Below, in pieces: positions 7,667 to 16,122 of a stretch of DNA of 64,000 nucleotides (the first letter of the stretch is position 1; each line of letters starts with the position of its first letter). Under the pieces are notes generated by a model. It saw only the letters and a program-made list of their open reading frames with translations. It had not been told where the DNA came from and ran no database searches. The position numbers and the translations under genes were made by a program. The stretch comes from Bradyrhizobium sp. MOS002 (GTDB lineage Bacteria > Pseudomonadota > Alphaproteobacteria > Rhizobiales > Xanthobacteraceae), in the NCBI RefSeq assembly GCF_003020115.1, contig NZ_PYFX01000003.1:1-64000 (forward strand), given 5' to 3'.

Positions 7667-8523
7667 GCAGCAACAGCGCGACCTTGTGGCTCAGGCCGTT
7701 CCTCGCCCGCCCGGTCGCGTTGGCCGGGCTCGGGGTTCTTCTGGCGACCGTGCTCGCCGCGATCTTCGCACCCTGGCTGTCGCCTTACGATCCGTACGCC
7801 ATCGATCCCCTGATCCGCCTGACGCCGCCGAACGTGACCCACTGGTTCGGCACCGACCAGTTCGGCCGGGACACCCTGTCGCGCACCATTCATTCTGCAC
7901 GCATGGCACTTCTGATCGGCTCGGGCGTGGTCGTCTTCGCTCTCGCGACAGGCGTTCCGGCCGGCGTACTTTCCGCTCTGTTCCCGCGGCTGGGTCACCT
8001 GCTGATGCGCATGGTCGACGTGCTGATGGCCTTCCCGACTCTGCTTCTCGCACTTGGCCTGATTGTCATCTTGAGCCCGAGTGTGGCCACCGTCATTCTG
8101 GCCATCGGGATCGGCTACATGACAACGACGACCCGCATCGTCTACGGACTGACACTGCGCTTGCGCGCGGAAACCTATGTCGAGGCGTCCCGCAGCATGG
8201 GCGCCGGAGCGGCATGGCTCATCAGTCGGCACATCTTGCCGAACCTGGTCTCACCACTTCTCGTGCAGGCCAGCTTCGTCTTCGCCTTCGCGCAGCTCGG
8301 CGCGGCTTCGCTCGATTTCCTGGGCCTCGGCGCCCCGCCGGACATTCCGAGCTGGGGAAATATGCTGGCGGAATCGCGGACCTTCATCACGCGCGCGCCG
8401 TGGCTGCTCTTCTTCCCGGGCATGATGATCGTGGCGACGGCATTTTCTCTGAACCTGGTCGGAGATGCATTGCGAGATCGACTCGATCCGCGGTTGCGTC
8501 AAGTCTTTGGTGAGAAGGGTTAG
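7663..8523 (+). CDS. Dpp/Opp-type ABC importer, permease 2 (DppC family)
   Basis: 286 residues, starting inside the stop of the previous gene (ATGA at 7663), so translation is probably coupled. It shows the DppC pattern: an N-terminal helix, then HWFGTDQFGRDTLSRTIHSA near residues 60-80. Five further helices follow, with the coupling loop YVEASRSMGAGAAWLISRH near 168-186. It forms the translocation channel with the DppB-type partner. Only three bases separate it from the GTG start of the first ATPase. Confidence 0.92.
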   Translation: MSSNSATLWLRPFLARPVALAGLGVLLATVLAAIFAPWLSPYDPYAIDPLIRLTPPNVTHWFGTDQFGRDTLSRTIHSARMALLIGSGVVVFALATGVPAGVLSALFPRLGHLLMRMVDVLMAFPTLLLALGLIVILSPSVATVILAIGIGYMTTTTRIVYGLTLRLRAETYVEASRSMGAGAAWLISRHILPNLVSPLLVQASFVFAFAQLGAASLDFLGLGAPPDIPSWGNMLAESRTFITRAPWLLFFPGMMIVATAFSLNLVGDALRDRLDPRLRQVFGEKG

Positions 8524-8526
8524 GCC

Positions 8527-9501
8527 GTGCTGAGCGTTCGCGACCTTACGGTGTCAGTGGGGCCGGAAACCGCGCCGGTCGACATCGTCGCGGGCGTGTC
8601 CTTCGGCTTGGCCAAGGGCGAGATCCTCGGTCTCGTCGGCGAGTCCGGTTGCGGAAAGAGCATGACCTCGCTTGCAGTCATGGGATTGCTGCCGCAGCCC
8701 GGTCCCCGGGTTCGGGCCGGGCGGGTCCTGCTGGAGGGCTGCGACGTAACGCAGTTGCAGCCCTGGCAACGTGTCGAAGCCGGCCACGGCCGCATGGCAA
8801 TGATCTTTCAGGAGCCGATGACCTCACTTAACCCGGTTCGTCGGATCGGCGATCAGATCGCCGAAGCCGTGCGCGTGCATGAGGGGATTTCGGGCGCGGC
8901 GGCGCTCGTCCGCGCGCGCGAACTGCTCGAGCTGGTGCGTCTGCCCGACCCCAAGATGCAGCTGTCCGCGTATCCGCATCAGTTGTCCGGCGGCCAACGC
9001 CAGCGGGTCATGATCGCGATTGCGCTGGCCTGCAGGCCACAGGTGCTGGTCGCCGATGAGCCGACCACCGCGCTGGATGTCACCATACAGGTTCAGATTC
9101 TCGGGCTCTTGCGCGAACTCTGCAATCGGCTGGATATGGCGATATTGTTCATCACCCATGACATGGGTGTCATTGCGCAGCTCGCCGATCGCGTGGCTGT
9201 CATGTACGCCGGCCGGATCGTGGAAACCGCAGCGGTCGATGAGCTGTTCGGGAAGCCGCGTCACCATTACACCCGTGGACTGATGGATTGCATGCCGTCG
9301 CGAAATTCCGGCGCGCGCCGGCTGCCAACCATTTCTGGTCAGCCGCCGCTGCCAGGTTCGGTCGCTGCTGGCTGCGTCTTTGCCTTGCGTTGCGCCGCGG
9401 TGCGCGATGAGTGCCGCGTGGCGACCCCGCCTCGCCTGGAGGCCTCCCAAGGGCACGAAGTGCTCTGCGCATTTCCGCTGGCCGGCGGGGAGCTGCCATG
9501 A
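8527..9501 (+). CDS. Dpp/Opp-type ABC importer, ATPase 1 (DppD family)
   Basis: 324 residues with a GTG start at 8527. Walker A is GESGCGKSM (residues 38-46), the signature is LSGGQRQRV and Walker B is [12 protein letters not shown]. The C-terminal oligopeptide-transporter extension includes [17 protein letters not shown], where Cys residues are typical of an Fe-S-linked tail in DppD/OppD proteins. It works as a heterodimer with the ATPase encoded next and overlaps it by ATGA. Confidence 0.93.
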   Translation: MLSVRDLTVSVGPETAPVDIVAGVSFGLAKGEILGLVGESGCGKSMTSLAVMGLLPQPGPRVRAGRVLLEGCDVTQLQPWQRVEAGHGRMAMIFQEPMTSLNPVRRIGDQIAEAVRVHEGISGAAALVRARELLELVRLPDPKMQLSAYPHQLSGGQRQRVMIAIALACRPQVLVADEPTTALDVTIQVQILGLLRELCNRLDMAILFITHDMGVIAQLADRVAVMYAGRIVETAAVDELFGKPRHHYTRGLMDCMPSRNSGARRLPTISGQPPLPGSVAAGCVFALRCAAVRDECRVATPPRLEASQGHEVLCAFPLAGGELP

Positions 9502-10463
9502 GCGGCAATGTCATCCTCGACGTCCGGGACATGATGGTCTCGTTCAGTGCCAGGCGAGCCGGTCGGAAATACCGGGTGCAGGCGGTGGATGGTGTATCGC
9601 TGTCGCTGGCCGAAGGCGAGGTCCTCGGGATCGTCGGCGAGTCCGGCTGCGGCAAGACCACGCTGGGCCGAACCCTCGTCGGGCTGGTCCAGCCCGACAG
9701 CGGCAACATCAATTTGAAGGGAACCGAAATGATCGGAGCCGGCGGCTCCGGCCTCCGCGAGATGCGTCTGAGCGTCCGGATGGTTTTTCAGGATCCCAAT
9801 GCATCGCTCAACCCGCGGCGCGCCATTGGAGATTCGGTGGCGGAGGCGGCCGACATCAGCGGCTTCTTCAAGAGCCGCGCCGGGCGCAGCGCGGCCATAG
9901 CTGCCACCTTGACGGCCGTCGGGTTGAACCCGTCTTTCGCCGCTCGTTATCCCTACGAGCTGAGCGGCGGGCAACGGCAACGGGTCGGAATCGCGCGCGC
10001 CATTCTTCCCACGCCGTCCATCATCGTCGCCGACGAGCCGGTCTCGGCCCTCGACGTTTCCGTGCAGGCGCAAGTGCTCAATCTGATGATGGATCTGCGT
10101 GACCAATTAAGACTGTCGATGCTCTTCATCTCGCACGACCTTGGCGTGATCGGACAGATCAGCAGCCGCGTTGCTGTCATGTATATGGGCCGGATCGTGG
10201 AGCAGGCCGGGACGCGGACGGTCCTCGATCATCCGCTCCATCCCTATACGCGCGCGTTGGTGGCAGCAATTCCGAAGCCGGATCCATCGAAACGGATCCT
10301 GGGCGCGATCGAAATGGGTGAACCGCCAAGTCTCTTCACGCGACCGCGCGGCTGTGCATATGCGCCCCGCTGTCCAATGGCCAGCGATCGCTGTCTCGTC
10401 GATGCGCCACAACTTCGATCTGCCGGTGCGGACGGTAGGACAATCGCCTGCCACAACGTATAA
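9498..10463 (+). CDS. Dpp/Opp-type ABC importer, ATPase 2 (DppF family)
   Basis: The start is placed at the ATG at 9498, inside the stop of the previous gene, giving 321 residues; an open frame extends back to 9411 without support. Walker A is GESGCGKTT, the signature [14 protein letters not shown], and Walker B IIVADEPVSALD. The C-terminal extension has GCAYAPRCPMASDRC, the usual Cys-containing DppF tail. It is the last gene of the importer operon. No terminator was found immediately downstream. Confidence 0.93.
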   Translation: MSGNVILDVRDMMVSFSARRAGRKYRVQAVDGVSLSLAEGEVLGIVGESGCGKTTLGRTLVGLVQPDSGNINLKGTEMIGAGGSGLREMRLSVRMVFQDPNASLNPRRAIGDSVAEAADISGFFKSRAGRSAAIAATLTAVGLNPSFAARYPYELSGGQRQRVGIARAILPTPSIIVADEPVSALDVSVQAQVLNLMMDLRDQLRLSMLFISHDLGVIGQISSRVAVMYMGRIVEQAGTRTVLDHPLHPYTRALVAAIPKPDPSKRILGAIEMGEPPSLFTRPRGCAYAPRCPMASDRCLVDAPQLRSAGADGRTIACHNV

Positions 10464-10803
10464 CCAGCGAGTGCCGCGCGCAGCAAAATGACGCAACGCT
10501 ACAATTGATTTCTGTTCTATTCGAGCGATCCTATTCGCGCTGCGGAAGTCCGCGACCGCCATGCGGCACGCAGGTGCAAATTCGGCAAGCCTGACGCCTA
10601 TTGCACCGCGATGTTAATCGCGACGCAGCATTCAAAATGAGACTGCCCGTTAAGCCGCGCACGGCTCCGGCACGTGCGCTGCATCGAAGTTCGGTTAGCT
10701 TCCACTTCAAGAACCGTTGGCCTTGCCCGAACGCCGCACCGCGCGACGGACGCGCCAAGGCGCGGTGAAAAAACAGCGACAAGAACGTCCAGGGAGGAGA
10801 GCA
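10464..10803. other. Gene-free stretch upstream of the Liv-type binding protein
   Basis: These 340 bases between the end of the Dpp-type operon and the binding protein gene at 10804 contain no credible gene. Open frames on both strands are short, overlapping and unsupported. The last 25 bases hold GGGAGGAGAG, the ribosome binding site of the next gene. The promoter for the long Liv/Mo-hydroxylase cluster probably lies here, but I cannot pick -35/-10 elements with confidence. Confidence 0.5.
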
Positions 10804-12054
10804 ATGTTGAAAGGCAGTCTAGGACTGATCGCGTTGAGCAGCCTGTTACTTTCGGGCACCGCCTTCGCACAGGAGAAGATCAAGGTCGGCGTCACCGCGA
10901 CGCTCGAAGGCACCTACACCGTGCTCGGCGAGGACGGTATCCGCGGCTTCCAGACGGCCCTCAACGTGCTTGGCAAGAAGGTCGGCGACAAGGAACTCGA
11001 ATTTGTCATCGCCTCGACCGACGCGACGCCGGACTCCGCCGTGCGAGCCGTGCGCAAACTGATCGAGCAGGACAAGGTGCAAATCCTGCTGTCGCCGCTG
11101 TCCGGAGACGAAGGCATCGCGGTCAAAAATTTTGCTAAGACTCATCCCGAACTGACCTTCATCAATGCCGCCTCCGGCGCCCAGGAAACGACCTATGTCG
11201 ATCCCGCTCCGAACTTTTTCCGCTACAACATGGATGGCGCGCAGTGGCAGGTGGGCCTCGGCAAATACGCCTATGACGAAAAGAAGTATCGCAAGATCGC
11301 GACCGTCGGCGAAGACTATTCTTTCATCTATACGCAGGTATTCGGCCTCGTGCTCGAGTTCTGCGGTGCCGGCGGACAGGTCACTAACCGGCAATGGGTG
11401 CCGCTCGGCACCAAGGACTTTGCCTCGGTTATCGCCGCATTGCCCGATGACGTCGACGCGATCTATCTCGGCCTCGGCGGCGCCGACGCCGTCAACTTCC
11501 TGAACCAGTACCAGCAGGCCGGCGGCAAGGCGCATCTGATGGGCGGCTCGATCATGATCGACCAGACCATCCTGTCGTCCAAGGGAAACGCCAAGAATGC
11601 GCTGATCGGCACGCTGGCCGCGAGCGGTCAGGCAGATACCTGGGAGAACCCGAGTTGGCAGAAGTTCGTGAAGGACTATCAGGACGCCTTCCCGCCCAAC
11701 AAGCGCTTCCCGAGCCCATCGCTGCTCGCCACCAACTATTACGGCTCGACCATGGCGCTGATCCTGGCGCTGCGTCAGGTCAACGGAGATCTCTCCAACA
11801 ACCAGGCCAAGTACAAGGAAGCCCTCGCCAAGATCGAGATCGACGCACCCAACGGCAAGATCAAGCTGGACTCCAACCGCCAGGCGATCGGCACCAACTT
11901 CGTCACCGAGGTCGTCGACGACGGCAAGGGCGCGCTCTTTTCAAAGGTCGTGAAGGTGATCCCGGACGTCAACCAAACGCTGGGCTACGATCCCGCAGTG
12001 TTCGCCAAAATCGGTTTGCCAAGCCGCACAGTACCGGAATGTAAGAAATACTGA
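10804..12054 (+). CDS. Liv-type (amino acid/amide) ABC importer, periplasmic binding protein (416 aa)
   Basis: The ATG at 10804 follows a strong GGGAGGAGAG site and starts a signal peptide ending GTAFA. The mature start EKIKVGVTATLEGTYTVLGE and later MDGAQWQVGLG and LLATNYYGSTMA are typical of type I periplasmic binding proteins of branched-chain amino acid and amide importers. The matching permeases and ATPases begin at 13214, after an AraC regulator, so this is most likely the receptor of that transporter. The real ligand is unknown; such proteins in catabolic clusters often bind aromatic acids or amides. Confidence 0.9.
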   Translation: MLKGSLGLIALSSLLLSGTAFAQEKIKVGVTATLEGTYTVLGEDGIRGFQTALNVLGKKVGDKELEFVIASTDATPDSAVRAVRKLIEQDKVQILLSPLSGDEGIAVKNFAKTHPELTFINAASGAQETTYVDPAPNFFRYNMDGAQWQVGLGKYAYDEKKYRKIATVGEDYSFIYTQVFGLVLEFCGAGGQVTNRQWVPLGTKDFASVIAALPDDVDAIYLGLGGADAVNFLNQYQQAGGKAHLMGGSIMIDQTILSSKGNAKNALIGTLAASGQADTWENPSWQKFVKDYQDAFPPNKRFPSPSLLATNYYGSTMALILALRQVNGDLSNNQAKYKEALAKIEIDAPNGKIKLDSNRQAIGTNFVTEVVDDGKGALFSKVVKVIPDVNQTLGYDPAVFAKIGLPSRTVPECKKY

Positions 12055-12081
12055 CCTAGTCTCGTTCGCCAGCGATGGCTG

Positions 12082-12138
12082 ACCGGGGAGAGATTTGCAA
12101 GGCGCGGACATCGTGCGCCCTTGCATTCTCTCCCCGGT
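12082..12138 (+). terminator. Large intergenic hairpin between binding protein and AraC gene
   Basis: ACCGGGGAGAGA (12082-12093) is perfectly complementary to 12127-12138. The stem continues inward through about nine more pairs (GCAAGG with CCTTGC, CGC with GCG), interrupted by small bulges, with a loop of about nine bases. No T-run follows, so it may be a Rho-assisted or partial terminator, or an mRNA-stabilising 3' structure that lets the binding protein be made in excess over downstream genes. Confidence 0.65.
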
Positions 12139-12184
12139 TGTTGAACGCTACCAAAAAATGGCAAAAAGTCTTGGGAGGAAAGGC

Positions 12185-13012
12185 ATGAGCCGGGCGCTCG
12201 CCGTCTTCCACGGCCGCTTTGGCCGGGCGACGGTCTATCAGTTGAACCGCCCTTTCAACATCCACGCACATCGCGAGGGTCATTTGATCTTCCATGTCGG
12301 TGGGCGTTCCGCATGCATCGATGTCAGCGACGGACGTTACGAGCTCACCGAAGGCTCCGTCGTCGCGGTCAATCCGTGGGAGCCGCATAATTTCCTGCCG
12401 TCCGATCTCGAAGGCGGCGCCGTTTTCTTCGTGCTTTACGTCAATCCGGAGTGGTTCGCGCCCGACGCGCCCGGTGCCGACCGCCTGCGCTTCGGCCGTA
12501 CCCAGTTCACGCGGTCGGTTGCGCTGGACAAGCATATCAGGCACGCAGCCGCCCTGGTGTGCGGCGCACCGTCGCTCAACAGCCTCGATGGCGAGCTGAG
12601 AGGTCTGATCGACATCTGTTACGACGAAAGCTGGCAACAGGCCGCGACCGCGCGCGATCCGCGTGCAAACGGTTCCGTCACGGATTTTCGCGTGCGCAAG
12701 TGCATCAAGATGATGTCGGAGAGCCCCGGCGCCGAGATCGAGCTCGACACCATCGCGCGCGAATCCGGCCTGTCGCGGCCGCATTTCTACCGGCTGTTCC
12801 GCACCCAGACAGGCGTCACGCCACACCTCTATCTCAACACGCTGATGATGGAGCAGGCGCTGGAGGCGCTGGTGGCGAGCGAAGCGCCGATCGCCGATAT
12901 CGGCTTCGATCTCGGTTTCTCGTCGCAGAGCGGATTCACCCGCTTCTTCGCCGCCAATGTCGGCATGGCGCCGACCGATTATCGCCGCGCGGCCAAGGTT
13001 TTGCGGGCCTGA
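12185..13012 (+). CDS. AraC-family transcriptional regulator (275 aa)
   Basis: The start at 12185 is chosen for the GGGAGGAAAGG just upstream; the frame is open back to 12095. The N-terminal half is a cupin-type sensor (FNIHAHREGHLIFHVGG; VVAVNPWEPHNFLP). The C-terminal half, about residues 175-270, has the two AraC helix-turn-helix motifs (IARESGLSRPHFYRLFR; IADIGFDLGFSSQSGFTRFF). It lies between the binding protein and the rest of the transporter and points the same way. It is the obvious local regulator of the cluster, with the imported compound or a product as probable effector. Confidence 0.92.
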   Translation: MSRALAVFHGRFGRATVYQLNRPFNIHAHREGHLIFHVGGRSACIDVSDGRYELTEGSVVAVNPWEPHNFLPSDLEGGAVFFVLYVNPEWFAPDAPGADRLRFGRTQFTRSVALDKHIRHAAALVCGAPSLNSLDGELRGLIDICYDESWQQAATARDPRANGSVTDFRVRKCIKMMSESPGAEIELDTIARESGLSRPHFYRLFRTQTGVTPHLYLNTLMMEQALEALVASEAPIADIGFDLGFSSQSGFTRFFAANVGMAPTDYRRAAKVLRA

Positions 13013-13213
13013 ACCGCACGCGAAAAGATACTCACGATCAAGCGCCTCCCCTACAGCCGCATTAGGATGCGTCAAACGCGGTCCCAAAAAGAGGATCGCG
13101 CACGATAGGGAGCGCATGTTCATGGCAGGGCTTGCGGCCGGCAACGGTCTGCGTGCCCCTCCGCCCCGCTTGCGGGGTAGAAGATGGGGTGACGTGAAGA
13201 CGGAGCGGCGATC

Positions 13214-14224
13214 ATGAGCCGCTTTGTCGAACGCCATCCCGCCTGGGCACTGATCGTCGTCATCGCGATCGCGGTAGCGCTCTGGCTGATTTTCGCAGTG
13301 TGGCCGCAGGGCCTTGAAGATGCGGTCGGCCGCAAGCGGGTCTTCCTCAACGCTCTCTTCAACGGCATCACGCTCGGCGGTCTCTATTTCCTGGTCGCCA
13401 GCGGTTTTACCCTGATCTTCGGCCTGATGCGCAACGTCAACCTCGCACACGGTTCGCTCTATTTGTTCGGCGGCTATGTCGGCTACGCCATCAGCGCCGC
13501 GACCGGCTCATGGGTCCTCAGCTTCGTCGTCGCTTTCATCCTGACGGCACTGGTCGGCGTCCTGCTCCAAGTCATCGTCTTCCGCCGCATGGAAGGCCAG
13601 GACCTGCGCCAGACCATGGTGACGATCGGGTTGTCAATCGTGTTCGCCGATTTGATGCTGTGGGCCTGCGGCGGCGATTTCTATCAGGTCCAGACCCCGA
13701 ACTGGCTGATCGGGCCTGTGGAGCTGCCGCTGGTCACCGCGGTCAAATCCTCAGGCGAGCCGGTCTATCTCCGCTATCCCCTGGTCCGACTCGTGATCTT
13801 CGCCGCCTCCGTCGTGATCGGCGTGGCGATGTGGCTGGCGCTCAACCGCACGCGCATCGGCATGATCATCCGCGCCGGCGTCGACGATCGCGACATGCTG
13901 GCTGCGACCGGGGTGCGGATACAACTCGTTTTCGTGGTGGTGTTTGCGCTCGGCGCGGGCCTCGCCGGCGTCGCCGGCGTCGTCGGCGGAACGTTCCAGT
14001 CGCTCTCTCCCGGCGAGGATATCCGCTTCCTGCTCGCCTCCCTCGTCGTCGTGATCGTCGGTGGCATGGGCTCGATCCCAGGGGCTGCGCTGGGCGCGCT
14101 CATCATCGGCCTCGCCGAGCAACTCGGCTCGGTCTACATCCCGACCTACGCCATCGTCGTGACCTTCCTGATCATGGTTCTGGTGCTGGCAATTCGGCCG
14201 CAGGGCCTGTTGGCGAGGCGCTGA
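13214..14224 (+). CDS. Liv-type ABC importer, permease 1 (LivH family)
   Basis: 336 residues with an N-terminal membrane segment and then the LivH core: NALFNGITLGGLYFLVASG near residue 45 and FGLMRNVNLAHGSLYLFG near 75. The C-terminal half has GLAGVAGVVGG and LASLVVVIVGGMGSIPGA. About eight to nine helices are expected. The start at 13214 has GGAGCGG upstream. The gap of 200 bases after the AraC gene may carry a second promoter. The next permease starts one base after its stop codon. Confidence 0.93.
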   Translation: MSRFVERHPAWALIVVIAIAVALWLIFAVWPQGLEDAVGRKRVFLNALFNGITLGGLYFLVASGFTLIFGLMRNVNLAHGSLYLFGGYVGYAISAATGSWVLSFVVAFILTALVGVLLQVIVFRRMEGQDLRQTMVTIGLSIVFADLMLWACGGDFYQVQTPNWLIGPVELPLVTAVKSSGEPVYLRYPLVRLVIFAASVVIGVAMWLALNRTRIGMIIRAGVDDRDMLAATGVRIQLVFVVVFALGAGLAGVAGVVGGTFQSLSPGEDIRFLLASLVVVIVGGMGSIPGAALGALIIGLAEQLGSVYIPTYAIVVTFLIMVLVLAIRPQGLLARR

Positions 14225-14225
14225 C

Positions 14226-15347
14226 ATGTCCCTCGCTCACGACGCCCGGGTCACGGTTCGTCCTACCGCTGCGGTGCAGCGCTCCAGATTGCGCGGATGG
14301 CCGGAGATCGACAATCCGGCGGCCTGGGCCGTCGCGGCCATTCTCCTGATCATGCCGCTGATCGCCAACGGCTTCTTCCTGATCGAGATCTTTGCGACCA
14401 CGCTGATCCTCGGACTCATGGCACTGAGTCTGATGTTTCTTGCCGGCTATGGCGGCATGGTCAGCCTGATGCAGCTCACCATCGCGGGCTTCTCCGCCTA
14501 TATGGTCGCGGTGTTTGGGGTCAGCGGCAACGCCAATATCAGCCTGGGCTGGCCGTGGTGGCTTGCGGTCCCGATGGCGCTAGCGCTCGCAACCATCTTC
14601 GGCACGCTCGGCGGCGCGCTGGCGGTGCGCACCGAGGGCATCTACACCATCATGATCACGCTCGCGATCGGCGCGGCGTTCTATTATTTCACCAACCAGA
14701 ACTGGGCGATCTTCAACGGCCATACCGGGATTAATACCGTTGCCACGCCGAATTTCTGGGGCGTCAACTGGCGCGCCGACATACCCTTCTACTATATCGT
14801 CCTCGCGGTAGCCGCACTGTGTTACTTCGCCGTCGACTACATCTCCCGCGCGCCGTTCGGCCTCGCGCTGCAAGGCGTACGTGACAATCCCCGCCGCATG
14901 GCGGCGCTCGGCTTCAACGTCAATGCGCATCGCGTCGCGGCCTACGCCTTCGCGTCCTTCGTCGCGGCGCTGGCAGGCGTGCTCCAGGTCTGGAATTACC
15001 GGCAGATTTCGCCGGGCTCCGTGAGCGTTGGAGCCTGCATCGATATCCTCATCATCGCAGTCGTCGGCGGCATCACGCGCCCCGTCGGACCCTTTATCGG
15101 CGCACTGATCTTCGTGCTGCTGCGCACCTTTGCACTCGACTTCCTGGTCAAGCTGGGGCTCGACGGCAACCGCTTTCGGCTCCTGATCGGCCTCGGCTTC
15201 CTCGCCATCGTGTTTTGGTCCTCGGACGGCGTCATCGGGCTATGGCAGAGCTGGCGGCGCCGCCAACGCTCCGGCGCGGGAAGTTCAAGCGGACGACGAG
15301 ACCGGGAATCTGGCCAAAGATCTAGCCAAGGATCCCGCCATGGATAG
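14226..15347 (+). CDS. Liv-type ABC importer, permease 2 (LivM family)
   Basis: 373 residues with the LivM pattern: FLAGYGGMVSLMQLTIAGF around residue 75, ALAVRTEGIYTIMITLAIG around 135 and GVRDNPRRMAALGFNVNAHR around 215. About ten helices are expected. It ends in a hydrophilic Ser/Arg/Gly tail after the last helix that is not part of the core. It forms the channel with the LivH-type protein. Its final codons overlap the start of the LivG-type ATPase. Confidence 0.93.
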   Translation: MSLAHDARVTVRPTAAVQRSRLRGWPEIDNPAAWAVAAILLIMPLIANGFFLIEIFATTLILGLMALSLMFLAGYGGMVSLMQLTIAGFSAYMVAVFGVSGNANISLGWPWWLAVPMALALATIFGTLGGALAVRTEGIYTIMITLAIGAAFYYFTNQNWAIFNGHTGINTVATPNFWGVNWRADIPFYYIVLAVAALCYFAVDYISRAPFGLALQGVRDNPRRMAALGFNVNAHRVAAYAFASFVAALAGVLQVWNYRQISPGSVSVGACIDILIIAVVGGITRPVGPFIGALIFVLLRTFALDFLVKLGLDGNRFRLLIGLGFLAIVFWSSDGVIGLWQSWRRRQRSGAGSSSGRRDRESGQRSSQGSRHG

Positions 15348-16122
15348 CGTCGCGCAACGCCTCTCTGTCGTGGGCGCCGGCGCGGCGTTGGAGCTGCGCG
15401 GCGTGACCCGTCTGTTCGGCGCGCTCGCGGCACTCACCGACGTCACCATTACCGTCCGCCCCGGCGAACGGCGCGCCGTGCTTGGCTCCAACGGCGCTGG
15501 CAAAACCACGCTGTTCAACTGCATCACCGGCGACTTCCCGCCTTCTTCCGGCACCATCCGCTTCTTCGGCGAGGACGTCACGCACTTCCCGCCCTATGAG
15601 CGCATCCGGCGTGGCCTGCGCCGGACTTACCAGATCTCCGCGCTGTTTCCGGGCCTCACCGTCCAGGACAATGTCTACCTCGCCTGCCGTGGCGTCTCAC
15701 GGGGGCGCTTCTCGTTTCTCCGCCCCGGTCAGAACGATGCGTTGATGCACGCGGCCGAAAATCTCGTGCAGGCGGTCCATCTCACAGCCGTGAAGGACCA
15801 GCGCGTTGCCGAGCTCGCGCATGGCCAGCAGCGCCAGCTCGAGATCGCACTTGCGCTTGCCGGCGCGCCGCGATTCGTTCTGTTCGATGAACCGGCCGCG
15901 GGACTGTCGCCGACCGAGCGTGCCGAGCTGATCGAGATATTGACCTCCCTGCCCGCGCATATCGGCTACATCATCATCGAGCACGACATGGACGTGGCCC
16001 TGCGCGTCGTCGAGAGAGTCACGATGATGCACAACGGGCGGATCTTCAAGGAAGGCCGTCCGCAGGAGATCGAGTCCGATCCCGAAGTGCAGGAGCTTTA
16101 CCTCGGAGGCGGCCATGAATGA
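15340..16122 (+). CDS. Liv-type ABC importer, ATPase 1 (LivG family)
   Basis: 260 residues. Walker A is GSNGAGKTT (residues 49-57), the signature region is AHGQQRQLE (160-168) and Walker B FVLFDEP (179-185). The degenerate signature with H-G-Q-Q is normal for LivG-type ATPases, which read S-Y-G-Q-Q elsewhere. The start overlaps the LivM stop by eight bases and the stop overlaps the following gene by eight bases, so translation is probably coupled. Cytosolic face of the membrane. Confidence 0.93.
   Translation: MDSVAQRLSVVGAGAALELRGVTRLFGALAALTDVTITVRPGERRAVLGSNGAGKTTLFNCITGDFPPSSGTIRFFGEDVTHFPPYERIRRGLRRTYQISALFPGLTVQDNVYLACRGVSRGRFSFLRPGQNDALMHAAENLVQAVHLTAVKDQRVAELAHGQQRQLEIALALAGAPRFVLFDEPAAGLSPTERAELIEILTSLPAHIGYIIIEHDMDVALRVVERVTMMHNGRIFKEGRPQEIESDPEVQELYLGGGHE

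Noticed and set aside
13013..13213. Inverted repeat CCCCGC-TTGC-GGGG upstream of the LivH gene as a terminator or operator
   Set aside because: The stem is only about six GC pairs and similar short GC repeats are frequent in this DNA; no T-run follows.
12056..13450. A 464-codon minus-strand frame opposite the AraC and LivH genes
   Set aside because: Both plus-strand genes have clear domains and ribosome binding sites; the minus frame spans two genes and the intergenic region and is a shadow.
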